64,000 nt of DNA from the NCBI GenBank assembly GCA_002696035.1, contig NZQV01000016.1, positions 124,001 to 188,000 on the forward strand, given 5' to 3'. The notes beneath the pieces are model-generated. The model was not told the DNA's origin. It was given only the letters and a program-made list of their open reading frames with translations, and ran no database searches. Below, in pieces: positions 1 through 7,332 of this stretch (its first letter is position 1; every line of letters begins with the position of its first letter). Source of the DNA: Balneola sp. Its GTDB lineage: Bacteria; Bacteroidota; Rhodothermia; Balneolales; Balneolaceae. Made by a program: the position numbers and the translations under genes.

Positions 1-153
1 CCTTCGCAACGAGGTCGAAAAGTGATTGTGGGAGATCATTAAATATGGGATACTACCTTCAAATAACTTTATATTTCAATTCCCGAACTACTCTTTTTAA
101 ATTCCTGTTAAAGAGACTGAAAAGCGCTTCCAAAAAACCGTATATTCATCACC

Positions 154-1098
154 ATGGAAAACCAAGAAAAGCTAGACGAATTTCAAGCTCGCATTGATGC
201 GGGAGAAAAGATCGAACCCAAAGACTGGATGCCCGAACGGTATCGGCAGCAACTCATTCGGATGATGAGTCAGCATGCCCATTCCGAGATCGTGGGAATG
301 CTACCAGAAGGCAACTGGATCGAACGGGCTCCATCCCTGAAAAGAAAATTAGTGCTCCTGGCCAAAGTTCAGGATGAAGCCGGACACGGACTTTATTTAT
401 ACAGCGCCACCGAAACGCTGGGCATTGACCGTAGCGAACTGGTAGACCAATATCTGTACGGAAGCGCCAAGTATTCCAGCATTTTCAATTATCCAACTAT
501 GACCTATGCTGATATTTGTGCAATTGGCTGGCTGGTGGATGGAGCCGCTATTGTAAATCAAACCATGCTGGCCCGTTCTTCCTATGGACCATATTCACGA
601 GCAAATGTCCGAATCTGTAAAGAAGAAAGCTTCCACAAAAAACAGGGATATGAGATGCTCGCTAAGATGGCTGACGGAACACCCGAGCAGCAAAAGATGG
701 CGCAGGATTCTGTCAATCGATGGTGGTGGCCAAGCCTGATGATGTTCGGTCCGCACGATTCCGATTCTCCAAACAGCGCCGAGCTCATCAAATGGCAAGT
801 GAAATTGAAAACCAACGACGAACTTCGTCAGCATTTTGTGGATCGTATGGTGATGGAAGCCGAAGCAATTGGCATGGAACTCCCAGATCCTGATCTGGAA
901 TATAATGAGGAAACAGGTCATTGGGACTTCGGTGATATTCCATGGGACGAATTCTGGAACGTAGTAAAAGGCAATGGAGTGATGAACCGCAAACGGATAA
1001 AAGACCGACGTGCTGCTCATGAAAATGGCGAGTGGGTTCGCGAAGCGGCAAACGCTTATGCCCGGAAGAAGAAATTACAGCAGGAAAAAGCATCGTAG
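154..1098 (+). CDS. paaA: Phenylacetyl-CoA 1,2-epoxidase, catalytic subunit A
   Basis: Catalytic diiron subunit of the multicomponent oxygenase that epoxidises the ring of phenylacetyl-CoA in the cytoplasm. The 314 residues match the family's usual length (about 310). Two ferritin-like iron-binding motifs are visible: EAGH at residues 75-78 and EESFH at 157-161. The downstream genes are paaB, paaC and paaD in the usual order, which supports the call strongly. The ATG at 154 is the natural start, shortly after an A+T-rich leader. The gene is followed by 218 non-coding bases that hold a large inverted repeat before paaB. That gap is unusual, because paaA and paaB are normally tightly linked. 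The reductase gene paaE is not seen and may lie left of the window. Confidence 0.97.
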   Translation: MENQEKLDEFQARIDAGEKIEPKDWMPERYRQQLIRMMSQHAHSEIVGMLPEGNWIERAPSLKRKLVLLAKVQDEAGHGLYLYSATETLGIDRSELVDQYLYGSAKYSSIFNYPTMTYADICAIGWLVDGAAIVNQTMLARSSYGPYSRANVRICKEESFHKKQGYEMLAKMADGTPEQQKMAQDSVNRWWWPSLMMFGPHDSDSPNSAELIKWQVKLKTNDELRQHFVDRMVMEAEAIGMELPDPDLEYNEETGHWDFGDIPWDEFWNVVKGNGVMNRKRIKDRRAAHENGEWVREAANAYARKKKLQQEKAS

Positions 1099-1103
1099 TG
1101 CTG

Positions 1104-1276
1104 ACTGTCCTCCCCGAAAGTAACGACAAGCCGTTCTTTCTGTCCCTCCAGAGGGACACAGGTTCTTGCCAATTTTTAAATTTTTTCCTGGTCAAAGACC
1201 TTAACATGAGCAAGAACCTATCACTCTTTGGAGAGAGACAGGATTCAGTTCCACTGAAATCCAGAGAGAGGACAGT
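1104..1276. repeat. Long imperfect inverted repeat between paaA and paaB
   Basis: Nested palindromic arms fill the whole paaA-paaB gap. The outer arms ACTGTCCTC (1104-1112) and GAGGACAGT (1268-1276) are exactly complementary. Inner arms at 1141-1169 and 1210-1240 pair imperfectly and share an exact GGTTCTTGC/GCAAGAACC core. The left inner arm contains its own perfect hairpin, GTCCCTC-CA-GAGGGAC (1142-1157). The centre is A+T-rich. No protein is encoded. This resembles a miniature palindromic element dropped into the operon. It would fold into a large hairpin in the paa transcript and could stabilise or attenuate it, which is inference. Confidence 0.6.
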
Positions 1277-1316
1277 GTTGGACTCGAAATCAAATTCATA
1301 AATCGACAAAACATTC

Positions 1317-1616
1317 ATGACTGACAATAACAACGACAACTGGCCTCTCTGGGAGGTTTTCACACAACCGAAATCAGGAAAACCTCACGAACATGCCGGA
1401 AGCGTCCACGCTGCGGATAAAGAGATGGCGCTCCAAAATGCGAGAGACACTTACGCTCGTAGAAATGAAGGCGTGAGCATTTGGGTGGTAAAATCAAAAC
1501 ACATTACCGCTTCTACTCCCGAAGATATGGGACCATTTTTTGATCCCGCCAACGACAAGCCCTACCGACATCCCCAATTTTACAGCGTTCCACGGGCCGT
1601 TAAGAAGAGGTCTTAG
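1317..1616 (+). CDS. paaB: Phenylacetyl-CoA 1,2-epoxidase subunit B
   Basis: Small structural subunit of the phenylacetyl-CoA epoxidase that bridges PaaAC heterodimers. It has 99 residues, matching the family's usual size (about 95). It begins with the typical WPLWEVFTQPKSGKPHEHAG stretch and contains the DMGPFFDPANDKPYRHP region near the C-terminus, both characteristic of PaaB. It has no catalytic residues of its own. It sits between paaA and paaC on the same strand. The ATG at 1317 follows the inverted-repeat region with no obvious Shine-Dalgarno site. Confidence 0.96.
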   Translation: MTDNNNDNWPLWEVFTQPKSGKPHEHAGSVHAADKEMALQNARDTYARRNEGVSIWVVKSKHITASTPEDMGPFFDPANDKPYRHPQFYSVPRAVKKRS

Positions 1617-1703
1617 TTATTGGTTAATGGTTATTCCTGATTGGGATCAACCCAAATAACCATTTCACAAATAACGATTAACTAAAAGTAATTACTTACA
1701 AGA

Positions 1704-2489
1704 ATGACTACTGAAACCAAAGAATTGACGAAACAAGAAGCCTTCCTGGCCTATCTGCTCAGATTGGCTGATGATCGCCTCATCCTCGGACAGCGAATGT
1801 CAGAATGGTGTGGGCACGGACCTCAGCTTGAAGAAGATCTTGCCATGGCTAATATGGCCTTGGATCTTATCGGTCATGCCACAGCGCTGTATGAATATGC
1901 TGCCGAGATCGAAGATGAAGGCCACGATGAAGACTATTTCGCGTACTTTCGGGATGACCGCGAGTTCACCAACCTTCAGCTTTGCGAACTTCCCAAAGGT
2001 GATTTCGGATTTACCATCGCCCGGCAGTTTTTATTCAGTGCATTCAGTTATTTTCAATACGAACGACTGAAAGATGCCAATGACGAGCAGTTTGCCGGAA
2101 TGATGAATAAGCACCTGAAGGAGATCAAGTATCACCTTCGACATTCCAGAGAATGGGTTTTACGTTTGGGTGATGGAACCGAAGAAAGTCACGAACGCAT
2201 TCAAGAGTCTTTCGATGAGCTTTGGATGTACATTGGCGAGCTCTTTTATATGGATGAAGTGGATGAATTTATGATCAAGGAAGGCTTGGGCGTAGATTCC
2301 TCCGAATTCAAAAAAGAATGGAAGAAATTAGTGGAAGATACGTTAACAGAAGCGACACTCACCGTTCCGGATTGGGATCAATTCATGATGAGTGGAAGTC
2401 GCAAAGGAATTCACACTGAGCACCTGGGACATCTATTGGCGCAGATGCAGTTTTTGCGCAGGTCATATCCTGATGCGGAGTGGAAATAG
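1704..2489 (+). CDS. paaC: Phenylacetyl-CoA 1,2-epoxidase subunit C
   Basis: Structural ferritin-like subunit that pairs with PaaA in the epoxidase. The protein has 261 residues (family usually about 250). Family signatures seen are the N-terminal RLADDRLILGQRMSEWCGHG block, LEEDLAMANMALDLIGHA, and the C-terminal SGSRKGIHTEHLGHLLAQMQ block. PaaC has the four-helix ferritin fold but does not supply the catalytic diiron site. It lies 87 bases after paaB. After it comes a roughly 150-base palindromic repeat and then paaD. The call is firm from sequence and gene order. Confidence 0.96.
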   Translation: MTTETKELTKQEAFLAYLLRLADDRLILGQRMSEWCGHGPQLEEDLAMANMALDLIGHATALYEYAAEIEDEGHDEDYFAYFRDDREFTNLQLCELPKGDFGFTIARQFLFSAFSYFQYERLKDANDEQFAGMMNKHLKEIKYHLRHSREWVLRLGDGTEESHERIQESFDELWMYIGELFYMDEVDEFMIKEGLGVDSSEFKKEWKKLVEDTLTEATLTVPDWDQFMMSGSRKGIHTEHLGHLLAQMQFLRRSYPDAEWK

Positions 2490-2514
2490 ATTTTCATAGT
2501 TTAAACTAAAAAAT

Positions 2515-2664
2515 AGTCCTCCCTTGAGGGAGGTGCCGATCCCGAAGTAATCGAGAGAGGCGGAGGCTGTTGGCACCAAGGAGTATATTGCTTGAATCAA
2601 ACTCAAATTCCCTTGGTTACAACACCCCTCCCGGCTAAAGCCGTACTCCCCTTAAGGGGAGACT
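2515..2664. repeat. Palindromic intergenic repeat between paaC and paaD
   Basis: Two strong short palindromes mark the ends: CCTCCCT-TG-AGGGAGG (2518-2533) and CTCCCCTTAAGGGGAG (2646-2661, a perfect 16-base palindrome). The outermost bases (AGTC at 2515, GACT ending 2664) are also complementary, so the element as a whole is an inverted repeat of about 150 bases with no open reading frame. This looks like a dispersed intergenic repeat (MITE- or REP-like). It stands inside the paa operon, so the paaD transcript must read through it or start after it. Confidence 0.6.
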
Positions 2665-2701
2665 TACTTTGCTAACGATTAATTTCTCAGCCAAACTAAT
2701 A

Positions 2702-3214
2702 ATGACAACCCTTCAATTACATACTGAAGATCAGATCTGGGACTACCTTGATGAGGTGATGGACCCTGAGATTCCTGTCTTGAATATCGTGGAGATGGGA
2801 ATAGCTCGTAAGGTGGAGATCGATGAACAGGGTAAAGTTCTGATCAAGATCACCCCAACCTATTCCGGTTGTCCGGCCATGAATGCTATTGAAAAATCCG
2901 TTCGGGAAAAAATGGTAGAAAAAGCCGTTGGGGAATTTGACGTAAAGCTCGACTTCTCTGAAACCTGGACGACCGATTGGATGACCGATGAAGCCAAAGT
3001 GAAACTCAAGGATTATGGTATCGCTCCACCCGAGAAAACCGAAGATGAAGGTGTTGATTTCCTGAAGAGTCTTTCCAGCACCAAAATCGTCCCCTGCCCC
3101 TATTGTGATTCTTTTGAGACCGAGTTAGTAAGTCAGTTTGGTTCAACAGCCTGTAAATCGCAGTACTATTGTAATGGATGCGATCAACCTTTCGAGCATT
3201 TTAAGTGTATTTGA
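2702..3214 (+). CDS. paaD: Phenylacetyl-CoA epoxidase accessory protein PaaD
   Basis: Probable iron or Fe-S maturation factor for the PaaABC(E) epoxidase. It has a DUF59/MIP18-type fold at the N-terminus (IWDYLDEVMDPEIPVLNIVE and the PTYSGCPAM motif), followed by a Cys-rich C-terminal ribbon with CPYC and YYCNGC pairs. The ATG at 2702 gives 170 residues, close to the usual length (about 165). An in-frame TTG at 2669 would add 11 residues that do not look conserved. It is the last gene of the paaABCD block. The next genes are on the opposite strand. Confidence 0.94.
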   Translation: MTTLQLHTEDQIWDYLDEVMDPEIPVLNIVEMGIARKVEIDEQGKVLIKITPTYSGCPAMNAIEKSVREKMVEKAVGEFDVKLDFSETWTTDWMTDEAKVKLKDYGIAPPEKTEDEGVDFLKSLSSTKIVPCPYCDSFETELVSQFGSTACKSQYYCNGCDQPFEHFKCI

Positions 3215-3248
3215 CTGCAGAGTTAAGGATGACTAAGATTTCACTGAT

Positions 3249-4289
3249 TTAATGAAGTTCCGACAGCTTATACCGCTTAACAACTGGCCCCTCTCCTAAA
3301 GTGTGTAGTAGATATACAAAATCATCCGAAATTTTGGCTTGTTTCGAAGGTATAGGTAGTTCAATCTCTTTCAGAAAGTCTCCGGTAAACCTGTTATAAA
3401 TCAACAGCCTTTTTGCATGGTTTGTTTTCTCAATAAGAGCCTCAAAATTCACCATGTATTTCATTTGTTGAAACTTGGAAATAGTTTCACCATTTAGTAG
3501 AACATATACAAACTTGTCATTGGCGGCAATATCTCTTGCTCCTTCTGGATGTTTCCCCATTACCGGCAGGCTATATCTCCCACTTTTCTCAGATTCAGGA
3601 TCAACAGGAGGTAATGGGATTTTAGCAGGCTCATCATTAATAAAAACTATTCCATCTTCGTTTATTCCAATAATCATTGAAGAAAACTCAAATGTCACAT
3701 ATAGCATCCCATCATAGTTGTCATAAAACAATGTTTGTAGTAGCGTGAAATTAGCAAGTGGTAGAAGTTCTTTTTGCTCATTTCTATTTACCGCCCATAA
3801 CAAAGAACCCTCACTTATTTTGTTATTCTTTATCCTCCAAGCTTTAAAAACTTCTTCCGAAAAATCAACGGTAAGAAGAGTGCTATCATTTATTAATCCA
3901 GCCTGGTAACTACTTCCGATTGTCGCATCTCCTCTTACATCAGTTTTATATTTTAAATCTGAAGAATACCGCATCAGTCTCTTTCGCCCAGCATCCCATA
4001 GTAAAAAATCCCCATTCGAGAATGTAGTACTCCGCTTATAGTAACTTGGACTAACTTCACCCGGCCCACGGCCACTCCTTATCGATCCCTTTAATAATTC
4101 ACTTGAGAATTCGAAAAGTTTTATCGTCCGCTTTTCATCAGCTATATCATTAATTACGATCTCTCCATCTCCAGCCAACCATAGATTGTATGGATTATAA
4201 ATCATCTCCCCAATTTGGGCTGAAGTTTCTCCAATCAGAAACACAGAAATTAAAAATGTGAAAAAAAAAGTTTTTATGCGTGTACCCAT
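3249..4289 (-). CDS. Secreted 6-bladed beta-propeller protein
   Basis: A 346-residue protein with an N-terminal signal peptide (MGTRIKTFFFTFLISVFL..., cleavage probably after SAQ near residue 25), so it is exported. The body shows the repeat pattern and the SGRGPGEV motif of the Bacteroidota '6-bladed beta-propeller' family, which often sits beside small secreted Cys-rich peptide genes. That is the context here: it is the last gene of a three-gene leftward cassette (MauE/DoxX-like protein, Cys-rich peptide, propeller). A stem-loop lies between the peptide gene and this one, so its expression may be lower than that of the peptide. Its ligand and role are unknown. Confidence 0.8.
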   Translation of the reverse strand: MGTRIKTFFFTFLISVFLIGETSAQIGEMIYNPYNLWLAGDGEIVINDIADEKRTIKLFEFSSELLKGSIRSGRGPGEVSPSYYKRSTTFSNGDFLLWDAGRKRLMRYSSDLKYKTDVRGDATIGSSYQAGLINDSTLLTVDFSEEVFKAWRIKNNKISEGSLLWAVNRNEQKELLPLANFTLLQTLFYDNYDGMLYVTFEFSSMIIGINEDGIVFINDEPAKIPLPPVDPESEKSGRYSLPVMGKHPEGARDIAANDKFVYVLLNGETISKFQQMKYMVNFEALIEKTNHAKRLLIYNRFTGDFLKEIELPIPSKQAKISDDFVYLLHTLGEGPVVKRYKLSELH

Positions 4290-4315
4290 TTTTCTAAATA
4301 TTTACATCTATAAAG

Positions 4316-4344
4316 AAAGAGTGATCTTTTTAAGATCACTCTTT
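4316..4344 (-). terminator. Perfect 11-bp stem-loop between the peptide and propeller genes
   Basis: AAAGAGTGATC (4316-4326) and GATCACTCTTT (4334-4344) are perfectly complementary around a 7-base loop. Read on the minus strand, the hairpin follows the small peptide gene and is followed by a short T-rich run before the propeller start codon. It could be a leaky terminator or attenuator that makes the upstream peptide message more abundant, or an mRNA-stabilising 3' end. The structure is plainly visible. Its function is inferred. Confidence 0.65.
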
Positions 4345-4358
4345 AACTTTATTATAGT

Positions 4359-4628
4359 TTAATCACCACACGTTTCATCGCAGCCAAGATCACCTTCACA
4401 TACACGAACTGTCAGCCCTTTACATTTGCCAAATAACCATCCTTTTCTTTCAGCACAAACACAATCAGGCTCTGGATTAACTATTGCTTCACTTGTATTC
4501 AGATTTGTACTTGTAGCATTAGCATTTGTGGATATTCCCGTTACAGTACTAATACTTAAAAAAGTGACTAAAAGTAATGCTCCAAAAAATGTACCCACCT
4601 TTTTTATATATGTTTTTTGAGTTCTCAT
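4359..4628 (-). CDS. Small Cys-rich secreted peptide
   Basis: An 89-residue pre-peptide. It has a basic N-terminus and a hydrophobic segment (FFGALLLVTFLSISTVTG), an Asn/Thr/Ser-rich spacer, then a compact C-terminal domain with six Cys (CVC, C, C, C, C in residues about 55-88) ending GCDETCGD. The layout resembles the NVEALA-type secreted peptides of Bacteroidota (leader, linker, Cys-rich core), but I do not see the defining motif, so I leave the family open. The start codon overlaps the stop of the upstream MauE/DoxX-like gene (ATGA), implying translational coupling. A redox membrane protein and an exported propeller on either side suggest a disulfide-bonded secreted product. Confidence 0.7.
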   Translation of the reverse strand: MRTQKTYIKKVGTFFGALLLVTFLSISTVTGISTNANATSTNLNTSEAIVNPEPDCVCAERKGWLFGKCKGLTVRVCEGDLGCDETCGD

Positions 4629-5053
4629 CTTTCTATAGTTTTGTTATTGTTATTGACCTTATTGGCAAACATTAAATAAAAGGAACTTAGTGTTATACCA
4701 ATATTCTTTACTGCTAATACTTTAAAATTTTGATCTTTGACCATATCTCTCAAACAATCATTAGATACTTCTGCCCCAACTAAGATTGCATATACAGTCC
4801 AAATGCTTAAAGTTGCAAATACAATACATATTAACTTAAAGGCTTTTTCCGATAGTCTCGGTATTAATGCTACTATTACAATGATAATTTGAAAGGCAGA
4901 AAAGAATAGCACAGAAAAGTAAACTGAAAATTCAGATGTAATAGGCATTTCGCTAAAGTATGGTAGGAAAAAAGTAGGATTTACCAGCTTTAGTATTCCC
5001 GAACTAATTAGTGAAAGTAATAAGACCCATTTTACAAAATCTTTGATAATCAT
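4625..5053 (-). CDS. MauE/DoxX-like redox-associated membrane protein
   Basis: A 142-residue integral membrane protein with four predicted transmembrane helices (about residues 7-27, 44-65, 72-93 and 112-130). The order and spacing fit the MauE/DoxX-like family, some members of which help form disulfides in exported proteins. Cys residues lie in helix 3 (ICIVF) and in the loop after it (NDCLRD). The usual paired-Cys motif is not complete, so electron transfer is uncertain. It is the first gene of the leftward cassette and overlaps the Cys-rich peptide gene by four bases, which argues for a direct functional link with that peptide. Confidence 0.65.
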   Translation of the reverse strand: MIIKDFVKWVLLLSLISSGILKLVNPTFFLPYFSEMPITSEFSVYFSVLFFSAFQIIIVIVALIPRLSEKAFKLICIVFATLSIWTVYAILVGAEVSNDCLRDMVKDQNFKVLAVKNIGITLSSFYLMFANKVNNNNKTIER

Positions 5054-5218
5054 ATTCCCCGATTTTTTAATTACTTAGCCAGTAAATAGCAAAAAAAAAA
5101 ATAGCTTTTCCAAATTTATTAGTAAAATATTTAATAACAGCTTTTTACTTGAAAAAACTGTTGTAATAAGTTTTATACAATAGTAGAATCAAGCTTTTTG
5201 TATTTTCATTGACAATCT

Positions 5219-6034
5219 TTGATCCTTCTAAAATTGATAAAAAACCTCAAATCTGTGATTAATACTGACCTAACTAATGGCGTTTTTACCATCACCCTAA
5301 ACCGCCCCGATAAGCTCAACAGCTTTAACTTTGAGATGGGCAGCCAAATGAAAGAAGCGCTGATGGAGGCTGAATCGAATGATGATATTCGTTGTGTTTT
5401 GCTTACCGGAAACGGTCGTGCTTTTTGCGCCGGACAGGATCTTGCCGAAGCCACCGAAGTTTCCAATGATCCGGATCGGGACCTCAGTGAAATTGTTCAT
5501 CATACCTACATTCCTATCATTAAAGGAATTCGGGAATTAGAGAAACCGGTGATTTGTGCGGTAAACGGAACTGCAGCAGGAGCCGGAGCCAACATCGCTC
5601 TCGCCTGCGACATCGTAATTGCCAGCGAAGAAGCCAAATTCATTCAATCCTTTTCCCAAATTGGGTTGATCCCGGATAGCGGCGGAACCTACATTTTACC
5701 CCGATTGGTTGGTTTAGCTAAAGCAACTGCCCTCACGTTTCTCGGAGAAAAAGTCTCTGCCCGTGAAGCCGTGGATATGGGGATGATCTGGAAATCTTAT
5801 CCTGCCGATTCTTTTATGCAGGAAGCTGAAGCGATCGCTTCCAAACTTGCCAAGATGCCCACCCGTGGATTTGGCCTCACCAAACGCGGATTCAACGCCG
5901 GATTTTCCAACTCGCTGGAAGAGCAGATGCAGCTGGAAGCCAAACTCCAGGCCGAAGCGGGCGAGACTCACGATTATAATGAAGGGGTTCAAGCCTTTTT
6001 AGAGAAGCGAAAGCCGGAGTTCAAAGGTCAATAG
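5219..6034 (+). CDS. paaG: Ring-1,2-epoxyphenylacetyl-CoA isomerase (crotonase family)
   Basis: Crotonase-fold isomerase that turns the ring epoxide of phenylacetyl-CoA into the oxepin. Very close PaaG signatures are visible: LNRPDKLNSF, GRAFCAGQDL, AVNGTAAGAGANIALACDIV and IGLIPDSGGTYILPRLVG, with the oxyanion-hole Gly residues in the second and third. The C-terminus (YNEGVQAFLEKRKPEFKG) is also PaaG-like. There is no ATG near the beginning. TTG at 5219, TTG at 5234 and GTG at 5255 are all possible, and the last best matches the usual N-terminus. The gene resumes the paa cluster after the reverse-strand peptide cassette. Confidence 0.93.
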   Translation: MILLKLIKNLKSVINTDLTNGVFTITLNRPDKLNSFNFEMGSQMKEALMEAESNDDIRCVLLTGNGRAFCAGQDLAEATEVSNDPDRDLSEIVHHTYIPIIKGIRELEKPVICAVNGTAAGAGANIALACDIVIASEEAKFIQSFSQIGLIPDSGGTYILPRLVGLAKATALTFLGEKVSAREAVDMGMIWKSYPADSFMQEAEAIASKLAKMPTRGFGLTKRGFNAGFSNSLEEQMQLEAKLQAEAGETHDYNEGVQAFLEKRKPEFKGQ

Positions 6035-6035
6035 G

Positions 6036-6122
6036 ATCACAGATTACACTGATTAAAGGTTTTCACTGATTTATCTACTCGATTTTCTCCAACTAATCAG
6101 TGAAGTCTGCGTATTCTGTGAT
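6036..6122. repeat. Imperfect inverted repeat downstream of paaG
   Basis: A left arm at 6036-6054 (ATCACAGATTACACTGATT) pairs imperfectly with a right arm ending at 6122 (AATCAGTG...TTCTGTGAT). The loop contains a second CACTGATTTAT copy. It lies between paaG and the DUF4260 gene. This is a REP-like intergenic palindrome, and a degenerate relative (ACACGGATGACACGGAT) occurs near 24474. No coding content is seen. Confidence 0.5.
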
Positions 6123-6156
6123 CTACCCTTTTTCGCTAACAACAACTCTCTTCATT

Positions 6157-6534
6157 ATGAATATTGAACTTAGTAAACACCTAAAACTCCTTCTCAATCT
6201 TGAAGAACTCGCACTCTTCACCGGTTCCGTAATTCTATTTGGATTAGCCACTTCTTACAGCTGGTGGATCTTTGCCCTACTCTTCTTCCTACCTGATATC
6301 TCATTTGCTGCCTACCTAATTAACACAAATATCGGTTCATGGATCTACAACCTCTTTCATCACAAAGGCTTGATGATCGGACTGATATTAGTTGGTTATT
6401 TTGCGGAAGTTGAATCGGTGATGGCAATAGGAATTATATTTCTCGCCCATACCTCTTTTGACCGTATTTTTGGCTACGGACTCAAATTCCCCGATGACTT
6501 CAAGCATACGCATTTGGGCAGGATTGCGAATTAA
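6157..6534 (+). CDS. DUF4260 family membrane protein
   Basis: A 125-residue polytopic membrane protein. The whole length fits DUF4260: an N-terminal LLNLEELALFTGSVILFGL segment, YSWWIFALLFFLPDISFAAYL, an IYNLFHHKGL loop, then FLAHTSFDRIFGYGLKFPDDF and THLGRI at the C-terminus. Three to four transmembrane segments are likely. The function of the family is unknown. An upstream in-frame start at 6100 lies inside the intergenic repeat, so the ATG at 6157 is preferred. The stop codon overlaps the stop of the convergent vapC-like gene by four bases. Confidence 0.85.
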   Translation: MNIELSKHLKLLLNLEELALFTGSVILFGLATSYSWWIFALLFFLPDISFAAYLINTNIGSWIYNLFHHKGLMIGLILVGYFAEVESVMAIGIIFLAHTSFDRIFGYGLKFPDDFKHTHLGRIAN

Positions 6535-6950
6535 TCTTTTTCCAACGGATTTTCCACATGTTTGGATAAAACAGTGTTTGAAAGCCCTCGTACTAATCGG
6601 TTATCTGCTGTCCACATTATTGTTTGATTATCCATGGCTAATGCAAGATATAAGGCATCATACATTGTAACAGGCAGTGAAACAGATATATCAAAAGCTA
6701 ATTTTGCCAACGTTTGATGATATACTACATCTGCTGCTATACGTTGCACCTGATCTCGTTTACGGTGAGCATCTGAGGCTTCCAACTCTCTTCTTCTCAC
6801 TTTTTTGCCTATGATGGAATCCATCTCCACATAAAAAAGATCAGGTACAAGAAAGCCTGAATGATCTTTCAACAATTGTTCAGCTTTATCCGAATCTTCT
6901 TCTAAGAAAATCCACTTTGCAGCAATAGAAGCATCAAGAACAATGCTCAT
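6531..6950 (-). CDS. PIN-domain ribonuclease toxin, VapC-like
   Basis: A 139-residue PIN-domain protein, the size of VapC toxins, which cleave RNA (often tRNA). The acidic metal-binding residues expected for activity are all visible: Asp in the N-terminal LDASIAAKW, Glu in VPDLFYVEMDS, Asp in MYDALYLALA and Asp in WTADNRLV. Its start codon overlaps the stop of the upstream RHH antitoxin gene (ATGA at 6947-6950), the classic translational coupling of a TA operon. The pair is inserted in reverse orientation between DUF4260 and paaH. The two closely spaced His near residue 78 are not part of the PIN site. Confidence 0.88.
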   Translation of the reverse strand: MSIVLDASIAAKWIFLEEDSDKAEQLLKDHSGFLVPDLFYVEMDSIIGKKVRRRELEASDAHRKRDQVQRIAADVVYHQTLAKLAFDISVSLPVTMYDALYLALAMDNQTIMWTADNRLVRGLSNTVLSKHVENPLEKD

Positions 6951-7183
6951 CGATCCCGGATTTCCCGTATATCATCCACGCTATTGGAAAACATTCGACC
7001 TTCAGCACGATATTTAGTCAGTTCTTCCCGAACCATATTACGGGTTTCCTCTATATCGACTTTTCCCAAAGCCTCAATGGTTTCTTTTAATTCCGCTTGT
7101 AGCGAACGGTTGTTCCTCTTTGCTCTCTTCTTCCAGTTATTAAGCGTTTTTTCATCAATATTTCGAACTAAAACGTCAGGCAT
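6947..7183 (-). CDS. FitA/VapB-like ribbon-helix-helix antitoxin
   Basis: Antitoxin for the PIN-domain toxin. The N-terminus reads PDVLVRNIDEKTLNNWKKRA, followed by NNRSLQAELKETIEALG, the beta-strand and two-helix pattern of FitA-type RHH DNA-binding proteins. The C-terminal part (FSNSVDDIREIRD) would wrap the toxin. The ATG at 7183 is chosen over an in-frame ATG at 7213 because AGGAG stands just upstream of it and because the RHH strand then begins at residue 2. This gives 78 residues. It very likely represses its own operon. Confidence 0.87.
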   Translation of the reverse strand: MPDVLVRNIDEKTLNNWKKRAKRNNRSLQAELKETIEALGKVDIEETRNMVREELTKYRAEGRMFSNSVDDIREIRDR

Positions 7184-7332
7184 ATTTTCTCCTGATTTAT
7201 TATTTGATATCATTATGATATCTTTTTACAGAATGATTATCAAGTCTAAAAATTAAGCTCAATTTACAACGCATTCCGCCTCAGATTCCTTATCTTGGAA
7301 GCGATTTTTCAGACGCTAAATAAAGAAATTCT

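Noticed and set aside
1-153. End of a possible upstream gene (in one frame ...LRNEVEK then stop at 22-24)
   Set aside because: Only seven residues are visible and two other frames are also open or stopped nearby, so no gene can be supported.
1032-1301. 89-residue frame overlapping the end of paaA
   Set aside because: A shadow reading that crosses the inverted repeat, with no start signal or family support.
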